From assembly GCF_000013985.1 (NCBI RefSeq), contig NC_008048.1:434001-498000 (forward strand): a DNA stretch of 64,000 nt, written 5' to 3'. Of the stretch, positions 9,195 to 16,423 are shown piece by piece (position 1 is the first letter of the stretch; every line of letters starts with the position of its first letter). The notes beneath the pieces were generated by a model. It searched no databases. It had not been told where the DNA came from and worked only from the letters and a program-made list of their open reading frames with translations. Source of the DNA: Sphingopyxis alaskensis RB2256 (GTDB lineage Bacteria; Pseudomonadota; Alphaproteobacteria; Sphingomonadales; Sphingomonadaceae). Position numbers and translations under genes: made by a program.

Positions 9195-9725
9195 GGAAAT
9201 CGTTGCCCCGAGGCAAAGCGACACTGCACTCGGCAATTGGTATGCCACGGTCATGTTCTGGAAACCGCAGGTGGCTTTGCTGGTTTCTGAGCGCACGCTG
9301 CTTCCCGTGCTTATGCCGCTGGCCCCGGCGGCCACGCTTGCTCGAAGATTCCCCACACAATTGGCCCTGGTTCTGAAGGACCACGGCGTCCCGAGCGAAT
9401 TCATCGCTGAGGAAGTCTGGCAGATGGACAAGGTCCAATATGCAAAGACCGCGAACCGGAGCGTCGTGGGCATCCTCAATGAGTTCGTTAAGCAGGCCGA
9501 ATTCTGGCTGGCTGCCTATGCCTATGAGAAGGGTGATGATGACGACCTCTTGGCGATTTCCGCCAAGTTAGCGGAGACACCATGTAGCCCGCTGTACAAG
9601 GGGCCGGTCTCGCCGGACAAAGCCCTTCATGAACTCGTGAAGGCTGGTTCGCAGGCATGAGCCTGCTGGCCGTCCACTGCGCTCGGAGATCCTACAGCAC
9701 TTGTCTGGAAACCCAGCTCGTTCGG

Positions 9726-10460
9726 TCAGGCGGGATCGGGCGGCAAATCGACAATCCGGAAGACAGCGCCCGATCCCGCATCACGGACCAGATCAACCCG
9801 CGCGCCATCCCAGTGATAGTCGAGGTGCCGCCCCTGGAGCGGATTTGATGCGCAGTCCGGGTAGAAGAGCGCGACGCATTCCCCGCCGGGGTGCCTGATG
9901 CTCGGGTAGGCAATCCCGTTCGATCCCGCGCCCCTGAGGTGCCGCGCGAGCGCTTGAGATGCAGCGTAGCTGTCAGGATCGAGCGCCGAATCCGGCTTCC
10001 CCACCAGAGTTCGGAGATCATGTAAGTCTACATCGACCGACATGATGATTTCGCGGAACTGCGAGGTCCATCCCGGCTCTTCCCGGGTTCGGGCCATGAA
10101 GCGGGCGTGATGGTAAATCGTCTCGAACAGTGCGGTTTCAAAACGGTCCCCAACATAGAGCACGCCGTAGCTGCCATCGGTAAAGCGGCTCGGTCGATCG
10201 GTGCTAACGTGGGTAAATGGTGCCATGAGGTAGGAGGCACCATTGCCGCCGACGCGGCGGTCAACCGGAACGAGGTCGAGGTTACCAATAGTCGCCATGA
10301 TGCGAGGATTGGTCTTTTGCTCGGCCGAAATCAGCAGCGGCCAGTCCGCGGGATCGGCGATGTCCTCGAACAGGTCGATCGGCGGAAAGGCGCTGCGGAT
10401 GATCCTGACAGCGCCCTTCCACTCAACTCTAGAAACGGGGATTTCTGCTGTTTCGCTCAC
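9726..10460 (-). CDS. RES-domain toxin (NAD+-degrading family)
   Basis: Protein of 244 residues with a RES domain: RFTDGSYGVLYVGD (about residues 92-105), the following ETALFET with a conserved Glu, and a late Ser in the NGIAYPSIRHPGG segment (near residue 200). RES toxins of characterised type II pairs deplete NAD+. The gene start overlaps the stop of the upstream antitoxin gene by four bases (ATGA), so the pair is translated together. Length is at the upper end for the family, with an extra N-terminal stretch. Located on the integrative element, it probably stabilises that element. Confidence 0.88.
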   Translation of the reverse strand: MSETAEIPVSRVEWKGAVRIIRSAFPPIDLFEDIADPADWPLLISAEQKTNPRIMATIGNLDLVPVDRRVGGNGASYLMAPFTHVSTDRPSRFTDGSYGVLYVGDRFETALFETIYHHARFMARTREEPGWTSQFREIIMSVDVDLHDLRTLVGKPDSALDPDSYAASQALARHLRGAGSNGIAYPSIRHPGGECVALFYPDCASNPLQGRHLDYHWDGARVDLVRDAGSGAVFRIVDLPPDPA

Positions 10461-10870
10461 CAGCCACCGCGCTCGGCGTCGAGGTAGCGACGCACCCGCA
10501 TGATGTCGGTAAGCTCGCCTCCCAGCATCACTTCGAGCGCACTGGCTCCGCCAAACGCTTCATTCGCTGCCTTGATCCAAGTGTACCCGCGGGTCGCCTC
10601 CGAGAAGATGATGCGAAGCGCCTTGTGGATCCCCATGAGGTTGGAAAGACGCGCGCGCGCATCACGCGAGATGCGCCCCGGGCCTTCTGCCTTCCAGCGC
10701 CGATAGGATCGAACCGGCATGTCGAGCAGGGTTGCCGCCTGCTCGTCGGTCAGTTCCCATTTGCCGAACAGATTGAGGACTGCCCGGAACATGGCAGCTG
10801 CCTCATCCTGGGTAATCGGATCGGGACGGAAGGCGGTAACGGCAGTATCAACGGGTTGCAGAGCCAGCAT
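10457..10870 (-). CDS. Xre/MbcA/ParS-type antitoxin of RES toxin
   Basis: Protein of 137 residues from the ATG at 10868-10870 (MLALQPVDTAVTAF); an upstream in-frame ATG at 10912 lies inside the likely operator and is less credible. The N-terminal half has a helix-turn-helix (LTDEQAATLLDMPVRSYRRWK). The C-terminal half is the MbcA/ParS toxin-binding domain (WIKAANEAFGGASALEVMLGG). Such antitoxins bind and mask the RES active site and repress their own promoter. It is directly upstream of the toxin gene with a four-base overlap. Confidence 0.9.
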   Translation of the reverse strand: MLALQPVDTAVTAFRPDPITQDEAAAMFRAVLNLFGKWELTDEQAATLLDMPVRSYRRWKAEGPGRISRDARARLSNLMGIHKALRIIFSEATRGYTWIKAANEAFGGASALEVMLGGELTDIMRVRRYLDAERGGW

Positions 10871-10881
10871 GGCAGTTCTCC

Positions 10882-10918
10882 ATATGGCATCATATATGGC
10901 AAATAATGCCATTTGGCA
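10882..10918. promoter_or_regulatory. Putative operator of the Xre/RES toxin-antitoxin operon
   Basis: Immediately upstream of the antitoxin start are two direct copies of ATATGGCA, 12 bases apart (10882-10889 and 10894-10901), followed by the inverted repeat TGCCATTTGGCA (10907-10918). The AT-rich block also suits a promoter. Autorepression is usual for Xre-type antitoxins; binding here is inferred. Confidence 0.5.
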
Positions 10919-10933
10919 AGGAACCCCTGCCGA

Positions 10934-12769
10934 TCATGCCAGTCTGGCAATCACACTCGCCGCGCCCTCGATCGGTACGAAGAGCCGGGTCTGATAGCGG
11001 ATGATCTCGGTAAAGCAGCCTTGGGCCTTGTACCAGTCGAGCCGAGCAGCACTCCATCCCGTAAGCTCAAGTCGCTGTGACCCATTGACCAGGCTGCGCT
11101 TGACCATGAGCAGCTCGCGGCCCGTGAACTCCATGGCCCTCCCCGTTGCCAGGACGGTCTGGACAATGTCGTCGGCGGAAAGCGTTTGCTCGCGTTCCAG
11201 ACCCAGCGCTCGGCACAGTTCGGGCACACAATGGGCGGGAACCTCGCGGCCAAGGAGCGAACGGCCATCCGCCGCCGAGATGCGACTAACCCTGACGAAA
11301 TCCGAAGGGAGCTTGTCCCAGACCGGAAGCAGTAGGCCCGTCGCGAGATAGAGGCGCTCGCGCTTGTGGCTGGTCCTGGCCTCTTCCACCTCGGCGACCC
11401 AGGCCTCGCGGAAAACGTCGACGGAGATCCCCTCCCAGCTGCTCTCAGCGAGCTGATCCTCGGTGATGTGGCTGTGCTTCATCGGGCGAAGCAATTCGAA
11501 GCGGGCCACGCGCGTACCGTCATCGGCAAGGATACTTCGGGCGGGCACCAGTAAGGCGACTCGACCTGAGCGGGCGTTCCGAACCGGGCGTTGCCGCTGC
11601 CCGGTGATGCCGTGAATCTCCTCGAGCCGCGTCAGCGTGAGCGGCTTCAGGGCCCTGGCGATTTCCAGTTCGAGGAGATGGGTCGTCGCGCCCGATGCTG
11701 GATCTGTGCGCAGCAGCGTGTCCGACAGGACCGTGAAGTCCTCAACCGCGATGGTCTCCAAGCCGAGATCGAGGGTGCCAGCCTGCCGGGCGGCATCGAT
11801 GCGCGCTTCGACCAGCCCCATGAACTCGTCAAAGATCGCGTTCTGCAGGGCGATGGGAAGCGCAAGAATGCGGTTGAGCCACCGCTGGATCGACGGCAGG
11901 TCATCGACCATCGAACCATCAGGCGCTTCGATCCGGAGACCTGTCAGCTCCTGAAAGCGCCCGAGGCTGACGGCTTCGAGCTTGCCTGTGAACAAGAGGC
12001 CGAACCAGCGGTGGAGCGCCTCCTTGGCGTAGATGCTTTCGAGATTGTCGGCCGGATCGAAGAGGTTCTGGCCACCGGTCTGGCGCTGCCCGCGCGTCAG
12101 AGCGCCCAAGCTGTCGAGGCGGCGGGCGATCGTCGAAATGAACCGCCGCTCGCCGCGCACATCGGTGGTCACGGGCCGGAACAGCGGGGCTGATGCCTGA
12201 TTGGTGCGATTGGTCCGGCCAAGCCCCTGGATCGCGGCGTCAGCTCGCCAGCCCGGCTCGAGCAGAAAGTGGACCCGGCGGGCCTGGTTCCTGGCGGCAA
12301 GATCAGCATGGTAGCTGCGCCCCGTTCCCCCGGCATCGGAGAACACCAGGATGCGCTTCGCGCCGTCCATAAAGGCCTGGGTTTCGGCCACATTGGCGCG
12401 CGGCGAGCGGGATTGGAGTTTCTGGCGACCGTCGCGGCCGACGATGAGCCGACGTGTGCGACCGGTGACTTCCGCCACCTGGTCAACGCCGAACCGTTCG
12501 ATGATGGCATCGAGCGCAGTAGCAATCGGCGGCAGGGCGCAGAGCTGTTCGATCATCCGGTCGCGCGCGGCCAGCGCGGAGCGGCACAGCACAGGTGCGC
12601 CATCCTCGTCAGTCATCGGCTCGGAGCGCGGATTGCCGTTTTCGTCGGTGAACACCGCCATCAGACGAACAGGAAAGCTCTTGGCGAGATAGTCGATCAC
12701 ATATTCTTTGCAGTCGCAGTTTATGTCGAGCGTGGCGGCGAGAGACGCAGGTTTCCTTCGGTTTTCCAT
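10934..12769 (-). CDS. C-terminal half of strawberry-notch-type helicase, split by a RIT element
   Basis: Frame of 611 residues from the ATG at 12767-12769. The first 24 residues (MENRRKPASLAATLDINCDC and four more) are encoded by the inverted repeat of the RIT element. From EYVIDYLAKSFP onward it is the second helicase lobe and the Strawberry-Notch C domain: RILVFSDAGGTGRSYHADLA, then the QGLGRTNRTNQAS segment, which is the helicase VI-like motif. The other half is at 16421-18895 on the same strand. The repeat supplies GGAG eight bases before the ATG, so this half could be translated separately. Whether the two halves reassemble is unknown. Confidence 0.85.
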   Translation of the reverse strand: MENRRKPASLAATLDINCDCKEYVIDYLAKSFPVRLMAVFTDENGNPRSEPMTDEDGAPVLCRSALAARDRMIEQLCALPPIATALDAIIERFGVDQVAEVTGRTRRLIVGRDGRQKLQSRSPRANVAETQAFMDGAKRILVFSDAGGTGRSYHADLAARNQARRVHFLLEPGWRADAAIQGLGRTNRTNQASAPLFRPVTTDVRGERRFISTIARRLDSLGALTRGQRQTGGQNLFDPADNLESIYAKEALHRWFGLLFTGKLEAVSLGRFQELTGLRIEAPDGSMVDDLPSIQRWLNRILALPIALQNAIFDEFMGLVEARIDAARQAGTLDLGLETIAVEDFTVLSDTLLRTDPASGATTHLLELEIARALKPLTLTRLEEIHGITGQRQRPVRNARSGRVALLVPARSILADDGTRVARFELLRPMKHSHITEDQLAESSWEGISVDVFREAWVAEVEEARTSHKRERLYLATGLLLPVWDKLPSDFVRVSRISAADGRSLLGREVPAHCVPELCRALGLEREQTLSADDIVQTVLATGRAMEFTGRELLMVKRSLVNGSQRLELTGWSAARLDWYKAQGCFTEIIRYQTRLFVPIEGAASVIARLA

Positions 12770-12787
12770 GATTTCACTCCAGATAAT
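12698..12787. repeat. Left 90-bp inverted repeat of the RIT element
   Basis: These 90 bases are a perfect reverse complement of 16314-16403. Read outward (minus strand) the repeat carries GGAGTGAAATCATGG, a ribosome binding site plus start codon, and an open frame that continues into the helicase fragment. Confidence 0.95.
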
Positions 12788-12825
12788 TACGGTTCCCTCG
12801 ACCTGAACAAGTCGAAGGAACCAAC

Positions 12826-14373
12826 ATGCGATCAAGATCATTATTGTCGTTTCGAGCGGCCCGGCTCCGGGTCGAAGACCCGCCCAGTCACGACGCTCTA
12901 CTCACCGCATTCCTCTCCTCTCTGTCGCTCGACGAGAGGTCAGGCAGTGCGATTCTGTTTGGCGCTGCGGCCCGTCATTTCCTGCATTGGATGGAACTGC
13001 ATGGGATCGCGATCCGCACGATCGACGATCGGACCGTTCGGCGGTTCGAGAAGCATCGGTGCCGTTGCCACCGGTATTCGGCGCAGCAGCCAGTCTATAA
13101 GGCGGACATTGCAGCGCGAGTCAGGCGCTTCGTCCGCTTCCTGGAGGATCAAGGCTACGTCGGTGTCGACGACGGGATCGACGATCTGCCACGGCACCTC
13201 GCCGACTATTTCGATGGGATCGATCGCTTGCAACTCGCGCAAGGACCGGCCCAGTCCTATCGATCCGAGGCCGAGCATTTCGCGGCCTGGCTTCGCATTG
13301 CGCGACGACAATGGGCCGATATCGATGACACGATCATCGACCAGTACGGCGCGCATGATTGTCGATGTCCGGTCTGGCGCAAGCGAGGCAAGCTTGTTGC
13401 CTCGGGCGCGAAGCGGCGGCGGCGAGGCGCTCGGCACTTCGTCGAGTTCTTGCGCGACCGCGGTGTCATCCCTTCAGTCGAACTGGTGTCGGATGACGAC
13501 CCGCACATGGCGGCATATCTGGCATGGCTCAAGCAACACCGCGGCGCGACCGATGAGACGATCCGGCGCTACCGGGCCGATATCAGGCGGCTCGCGCCTA
13601 TGCTCGGCGAGCCTTCACAATGGGATGCAGCCGTCCTCAGACGGGCGTTTCAACAACGAAGCAAGGAGACGCCGGGTTCGGCATCACTGCTCGTCACGAT
13701 AATACGGAGCTATATTCGGTTCCTGGTCGTGCAGGGTATTTGCCGTCCAGCTTTGTTGCACGCGATCCCATCAGTGCAACGCTACCGTCTTTCGACGCTG
13801 CCCCGGCACGTTAACCCGGCAACGATCGAGCAGATCATCGGCGCATGTCCGACTGATCGCCCGGTGGAAGTTCGGGACAAGGCCATCATTCTCCTGCTCG
13901 CCCGGCTTGGCCTGCGTGCCGGTGATATTCGGGATATGCACCTCGACGATATCGACTGGCGCTCGGGCCACCTGACGGTCAAGGGCAAGACGCGTCGGCC
14001 TGATCGCCTGCCATTGCCTCAGGACGTCGGTGACGCGATCCTGGACTACATTGCCACGGCGCGTCCCAAGACCGCCGATCCGCATCTGTTCGTGCGCGCG
14101 CAAGCCCCGTTCCGTTCGTTCCGCTCATCGGCGGAGATCGCCGGCATCGTTGCACGCACGCATGAGCGCGGCGGGATCGAAGGCGTGCCGACCGGATCGC
14201 ACATTTTCCGGCATTCGCTTGCCACCAACTTGCTGCGCGCGGGCGCAGGGCTGGAGTCCGTTGGAACGATCCTGCGCCACAGCTCGCCCGAGACCACCGC
14301 CATCTACGCCAAGGTCGACCTGCCGATGCTCATGAAAATCGCGCAGCCATGGCCGGGAGAACCGTCATGCTGA
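12826..14373 (+). CDS. RitA-like tyrosine recombinase
   Basis: Protein of 515 residues with a long N-terminal DNA-binding part and a C-terminal catalytic domain. The catalytic set is visible: Arg364 (GLRAGD), Lys in the VKGKTRR beta-hairpin, HIFRHS, RHSS, and Tyr494 (AIYAK). It is the largest of the trio, as usual for the first gene of RIT elements. It carries its own extended N-terminus with a cysteine-containing HRCRCHRY segment repeated as HDCRCPVW, which may bind metal. Its stop overlaps the start of the next gene. Confidence 0.9.
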   Translation: MRSRSLLSFRAARLRVEDPPSHDALLTAFLSSLSLDERSGSAILFGAAARHFLHWMELHGIAIRTIDDRTVRRFEKHRCRCHRYSAQQPVYKADIAARVRRFVRFLEDQGYVGVDDGIDDLPRHLADYFDGIDRLQLAQGPAQSYRSEAEHFAAWLRIARRQWADIDDTIIDQYGAHDCRCPVWRKRGKLVASGAKRRRRGARHFVEFLRDRGVIPSVELVSDDDPHMAAYLAWLKQHRGATDETIRRYRADIRRLAPMLGEPSQWDAAVLRRAFQQRSKETPGSASLLVTIIRSYIRFLVVQGICRPALLHAIPSVQRYRLSTLPRHVNPATIEQIIGACPTDRPVEVRDKAIILLLARLGLRAGDIRDMHLDDIDWRSGHLTVKGKTRRPDRLPLPQDVGDAILDYIATARPKTADPHLFVRAQAPFRSFRSSAEIAGIVARTHERGGIEGVPTGSHIFRHSLATNLLRAGAGLESVGTILRHSSPETTAIYAKVDLPMLMKIAQPWPGEPSC

Positions 14374-15281
14374 GCACGCAGATTGCCAGATACGTCTCGC
14401 TGTATCGCAGCTTGGGGCGGAAGTTCTCGGAACAGGAACGACTGCTGCGCCAATACGCCGCTTTCGCTGAACGCTTCGGTGACCGGCACACCCGAGTGCA
14501 GCGCATCTACGACTGGTGCCACACGGCAAGCTCGCAAAACGTGGCTCGCCATAGGTACGACGCTGCTCGTAACTTCAGCCTTTTCGCTCATGCCGAGGAC
14601 CCAGACAACGAAGTCCCGCCTGTCGGCGTTTTCGGCCGGGGGAAGCGGCCACGTCCCACTCCGACCATAATCGAAGCGGACCAGGTGCGGGCGATCATGG
14701 CGGCGGCATTGAACGTTCCGCCCCATGGCACGATTAGCCCATACACGTACCATTACCTGTTCGGCCTGCTCGCGGCGACAGGTCTCCGGATTTCCGAGGC
14801 TCTCGCGCTACAGTGCAACGATCTGGTCGAGGATGGGCTGGTCGTCCGCAACGGCAAGTTCGGCAAGCAGCGACTGATCGCCTTGCAGCCATCGACGCGC
14901 CAAGCACTCGAAGCCTACATTGCGATCCGCGCGAAGCACCCGGCCAAGTGTAATGACCTGTTCGTCACTATCCGGGGGCGGGCGCCGCACAAGGTGCGCG
15001 CCCACGTCGTGTTCGTCAGGTTGGCCCGGCTTCTCGGATATCGTGGAGCAACCGGTACGGCAGGCATGCGACTCCACGATCTGCGACATACGTTCGCTGT
15101 TCGCTCGCTTGAGTCCTGCCCGCGTGACAGGGAGGCCATTGCCCACCACATGGCCGGTCTCAGTGTCTACCTGGGGCACGCGTCGATCGCCAACACGTAC
15201 TGGTATCTCGAAGCCACGCCAGTGCTGCTGCGCGACATTGCGGCTGCAAGCGAGCAACTTTTTCAAGGAGAAGCGGCATGA
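14367..15281 (+). CDS. RitB-like tyrosine recombinase
   Basis: Protein of 304 residues from the ATG at 14367 (MLSTQIARYVSLYRSLG), which overlaps the ritA stop (TGA 14371-14373) and has GGGAGA eight bases upstream. An earlier in-frame start at 14349 would add six residues. The catalytic residues are Arg141 (GLRISEA), HDLRHTF, LGHAS and Tyr280. The coupled start suggests that all three recombinases are made in fixed proportion. Confidence 0.9.
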   Translation: MLSTQIARYVSLYRSLGRKFSEQERLLRQYAAFAERFGDRHTRVQRIYDWCHTASSQNVARHRYDAARNFSLFAHAEDPDNEVPPVGVFGRGKRPRPTPTIIEADQVRAIMAAALNVPPHGTISPYTYHYLFGLLAATGLRISEALALQCNDLVEDGLVVRNGKFGKQRLIALQPSTRQALEAYIAIRAKHPAKCNDLFVTIRGRAPHKVRAHVVFVRLARLLGYRGATGTAGMRLHDLRHTFAVRSLESCPRDREAIAHHMAGLSVYLGHASIANTYWYLEATPVLLRDIAAASEQLFQGEAA

Positions 15282-16282
15282 CGGCGCTTGCTCTCCATCT
15301 CTCGGCATATCTGCGGGAACATCTGCCGCGCGAACGCGCCGTCAGCCCGCACACGGTGAAGACCTATGCCAACTGCTTCGTCCTCCTCGTCCAGTTCGCT
15401 GCCGATCGGCTGAAGCGCCGACCGACCGATCTCGAGGTTGAGGATCTCGGCACAGACATGATCATGGCCTTCCTCGATCATGTGGAGATCGGCCGCGGCA
15501 GCTGCGTGCGGACCCGCAATGGCAGGCTCGCCGCGATCCGATCCTTCTTCCGATACATCGAGTACCGGATTCCAGCCTGCCTCGATCAGGCACTCCGTGT
15601 CAGAGCAATCCCGACCAAGAAGACAGACAAGGCGCTGATCGATTACCTCGACCGGGCCGAGATCAAGGCTTTGCTCGATACACCCGATCCCCGGACACGC
15701 CTCGGCACCCGTGATCGCGCGATGCTGCATCTTACCTATGCTGGCGGACTGAGGGTGTCGGAACTCGTAACGCTGCAACTGGGCGATTTCCCGGACCGCT
15801 CCCTGTCCACCATGCACATCATGGGCAAAGGGCGACGTGAACGGGTCCTGCCGCTGTGGAAGGAGACCCAGATCGCATTGCGCGCATGGCTTGCGATCCG
15901 GCCTCAAGTTGAGGTCACCGAGATTTTCCTCAATGCCAACGGGCAGCCGATGACCCGCGACGGATTTGCGTTCCGATTGGCCGAGCACGTCAAGACGGCA
16001 GCGACGAAGCAGCCGTCGATCCTTGGGAAGCGCGTCACACCCCACGTGCTTCGTCATTCTTGCGCGATGCACACGCTCGCGGCGACGGGGGACATTCGCA
16101 AGGTCGCATTATGGCTCGGCCACGCCAGTATCCAGAGCACCGAGACCTACTTGCGCGCCGATCCCGAAGAGAAGCTGCAGATTCTCGCAGCCCACGGTGC
16201 CCCTGCGATCAAGCCGGGGCGCTTCAAGCCGCCTTCCGACGCCTTGATCACAATGCTCACCGACGTTCGAAGGCGGGCCTGA
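15278..16282 (+). CDS. RitC-like tyrosine recombinase
   Basis: Protein of 334 residues whose ATG overlaps the ritB stop by four bases. The catalytic residues are Arg159 (GLRVSEL), the KGRRER hairpin, HVLRHS, LGHAS and Tyr291 (ETYLRA). The N-terminal core-binding domain (SPHTVKTYANCFVLLVQFA) is of standard XerC/D-like type. Its stop lies inside an imperfect hairpin at 16265-16295. Confidence 0.9.
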   Translation: MTALALHLSAYLREHLPRERAVSPHTVKTYANCFVLLVQFAADRLKRRPTDLEVEDLGTDMIMAFLDHVEIGRGSCVRTRNGRLAAIRSFFRYIEYRIPACLDQALRVRAIPTKKTDKALIDYLDRAEIKALLDTPDPRTRLGTRDRAMLHLTYAGGLRVSELVTLQLGDFPDRSLSTMHIMGKGRRERVLPLWKETQIALRAWLAIRPQVEVTEIFLNANGQPMTRDGFAFRLAEHVKTAATKQPSILGKRVTPHVLRHSCAMHTLAATGDIRKVALWLGHASIQSTETYLRADPEEKLQILAAHGAPAIKPGRFKPPSDALITMLTDVRRRA

Positions 16283-16295
16283 CCCGTCTTCGAAC
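16265..16295. repeat. Hairpin at the end of the recombinase trio
   Basis: GTTCGAAG (16265-16272) pairs with CTTCGAAC (16288-16295), with a partly paired GGG/CCC interior. The ritC stop lies inside it. No T-run follows, so it may be a weak terminator or a recombinase binding site rather than a classical terminator. A similar hairpin (GGTTCC...GGAACC, 12791-12822) lies at the other inner end. Confidence 0.4.
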
Positions 16296-16313
16296 ACTCC
16301 CTCTAACCCGCAT

Positions 16314-16403
16314 ATTATCTGGAGTGAAATCATGGAAAACCGAAGGAAACCTGCGTCTCTCGCCGCCACGCTCGACATAAACTGCGACTGCAAAGAATAT
16401 GTG
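16314..16403. repeat. Right 90-bp inverted repeat of the RIT element
   Basis: Perfect reverse complement of 12698-12787. Read outward on the plus strand it has the same GGAG-ATG start. Here the frame meets TAA at 16404-16406, so it would encode only a 24-residue peptide. Confidence 0.95.
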
Positions 16404-16423
16404 TAATGTGGAGCTCCACATTA
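16404..16423. repeat. 20-bp perfect palindrome at the right RIT junction
   Basis: TAATGTGGAGCTCCACATTA is self-complementary over all 20 bases. It lies between the right inverted repeat and the helicase N-terminal fragment, and no copy is present at the left end. It provides a TAA stop in each direction: it ends the outward frame from the repeat and, on the minus strand, ends the N-terminal helicase fragment (16421-16423). Confidence 0.9.

Larger units (their letters stand above)
6632..9660 (+). pseudogene. DUF6933-family gene interrupted by an IS21-family element
   Basis: Joining 6632-6678 to 9195-9660 (removing the insertion sequence and one 8-bp duplication) restores one open frame of 170 codons. 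It starts MFHLHCTKKLLDRIKPE and continues through TALGNWYATVMFWKPQ to KAGSQA. The CTKKLL start, the GNWY segment and the LLPVLMPLAP segment match what I know of DUF6933 proteins (roughly 150-180 residues, function unknown, often on mobile DNA). The insertion falls after the second base of codon 16, so the native start is cut off from the rest. The longer frame read through the IS end from 8968 is not a credible product. The break is certain from the sequence; the family name is from memory. Confidence 0.85.
12701..16423 (+). mobile_element. RIT element (Recombinase In Trio) inserted in a helicase gene
   Basis: About 3.7 kb bounded by perfect 90-bp inverted repeats and containing three overlapping tyrosine-recombinase genes in one direction. 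This is the definition of a RIT element. The insertion splits a strawberry-notch-type gene between the codons for LSPREY and VIDYLAK; no intervening protein sequence seems lost. The exact ends are uncertain by about 10-20 bases because the flank CACATATTC on the left is also part of the repeat, and the right side has an extra 20-bp palindrome before the host sequence GATGTATTC resumes. Confidence 0.88.
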
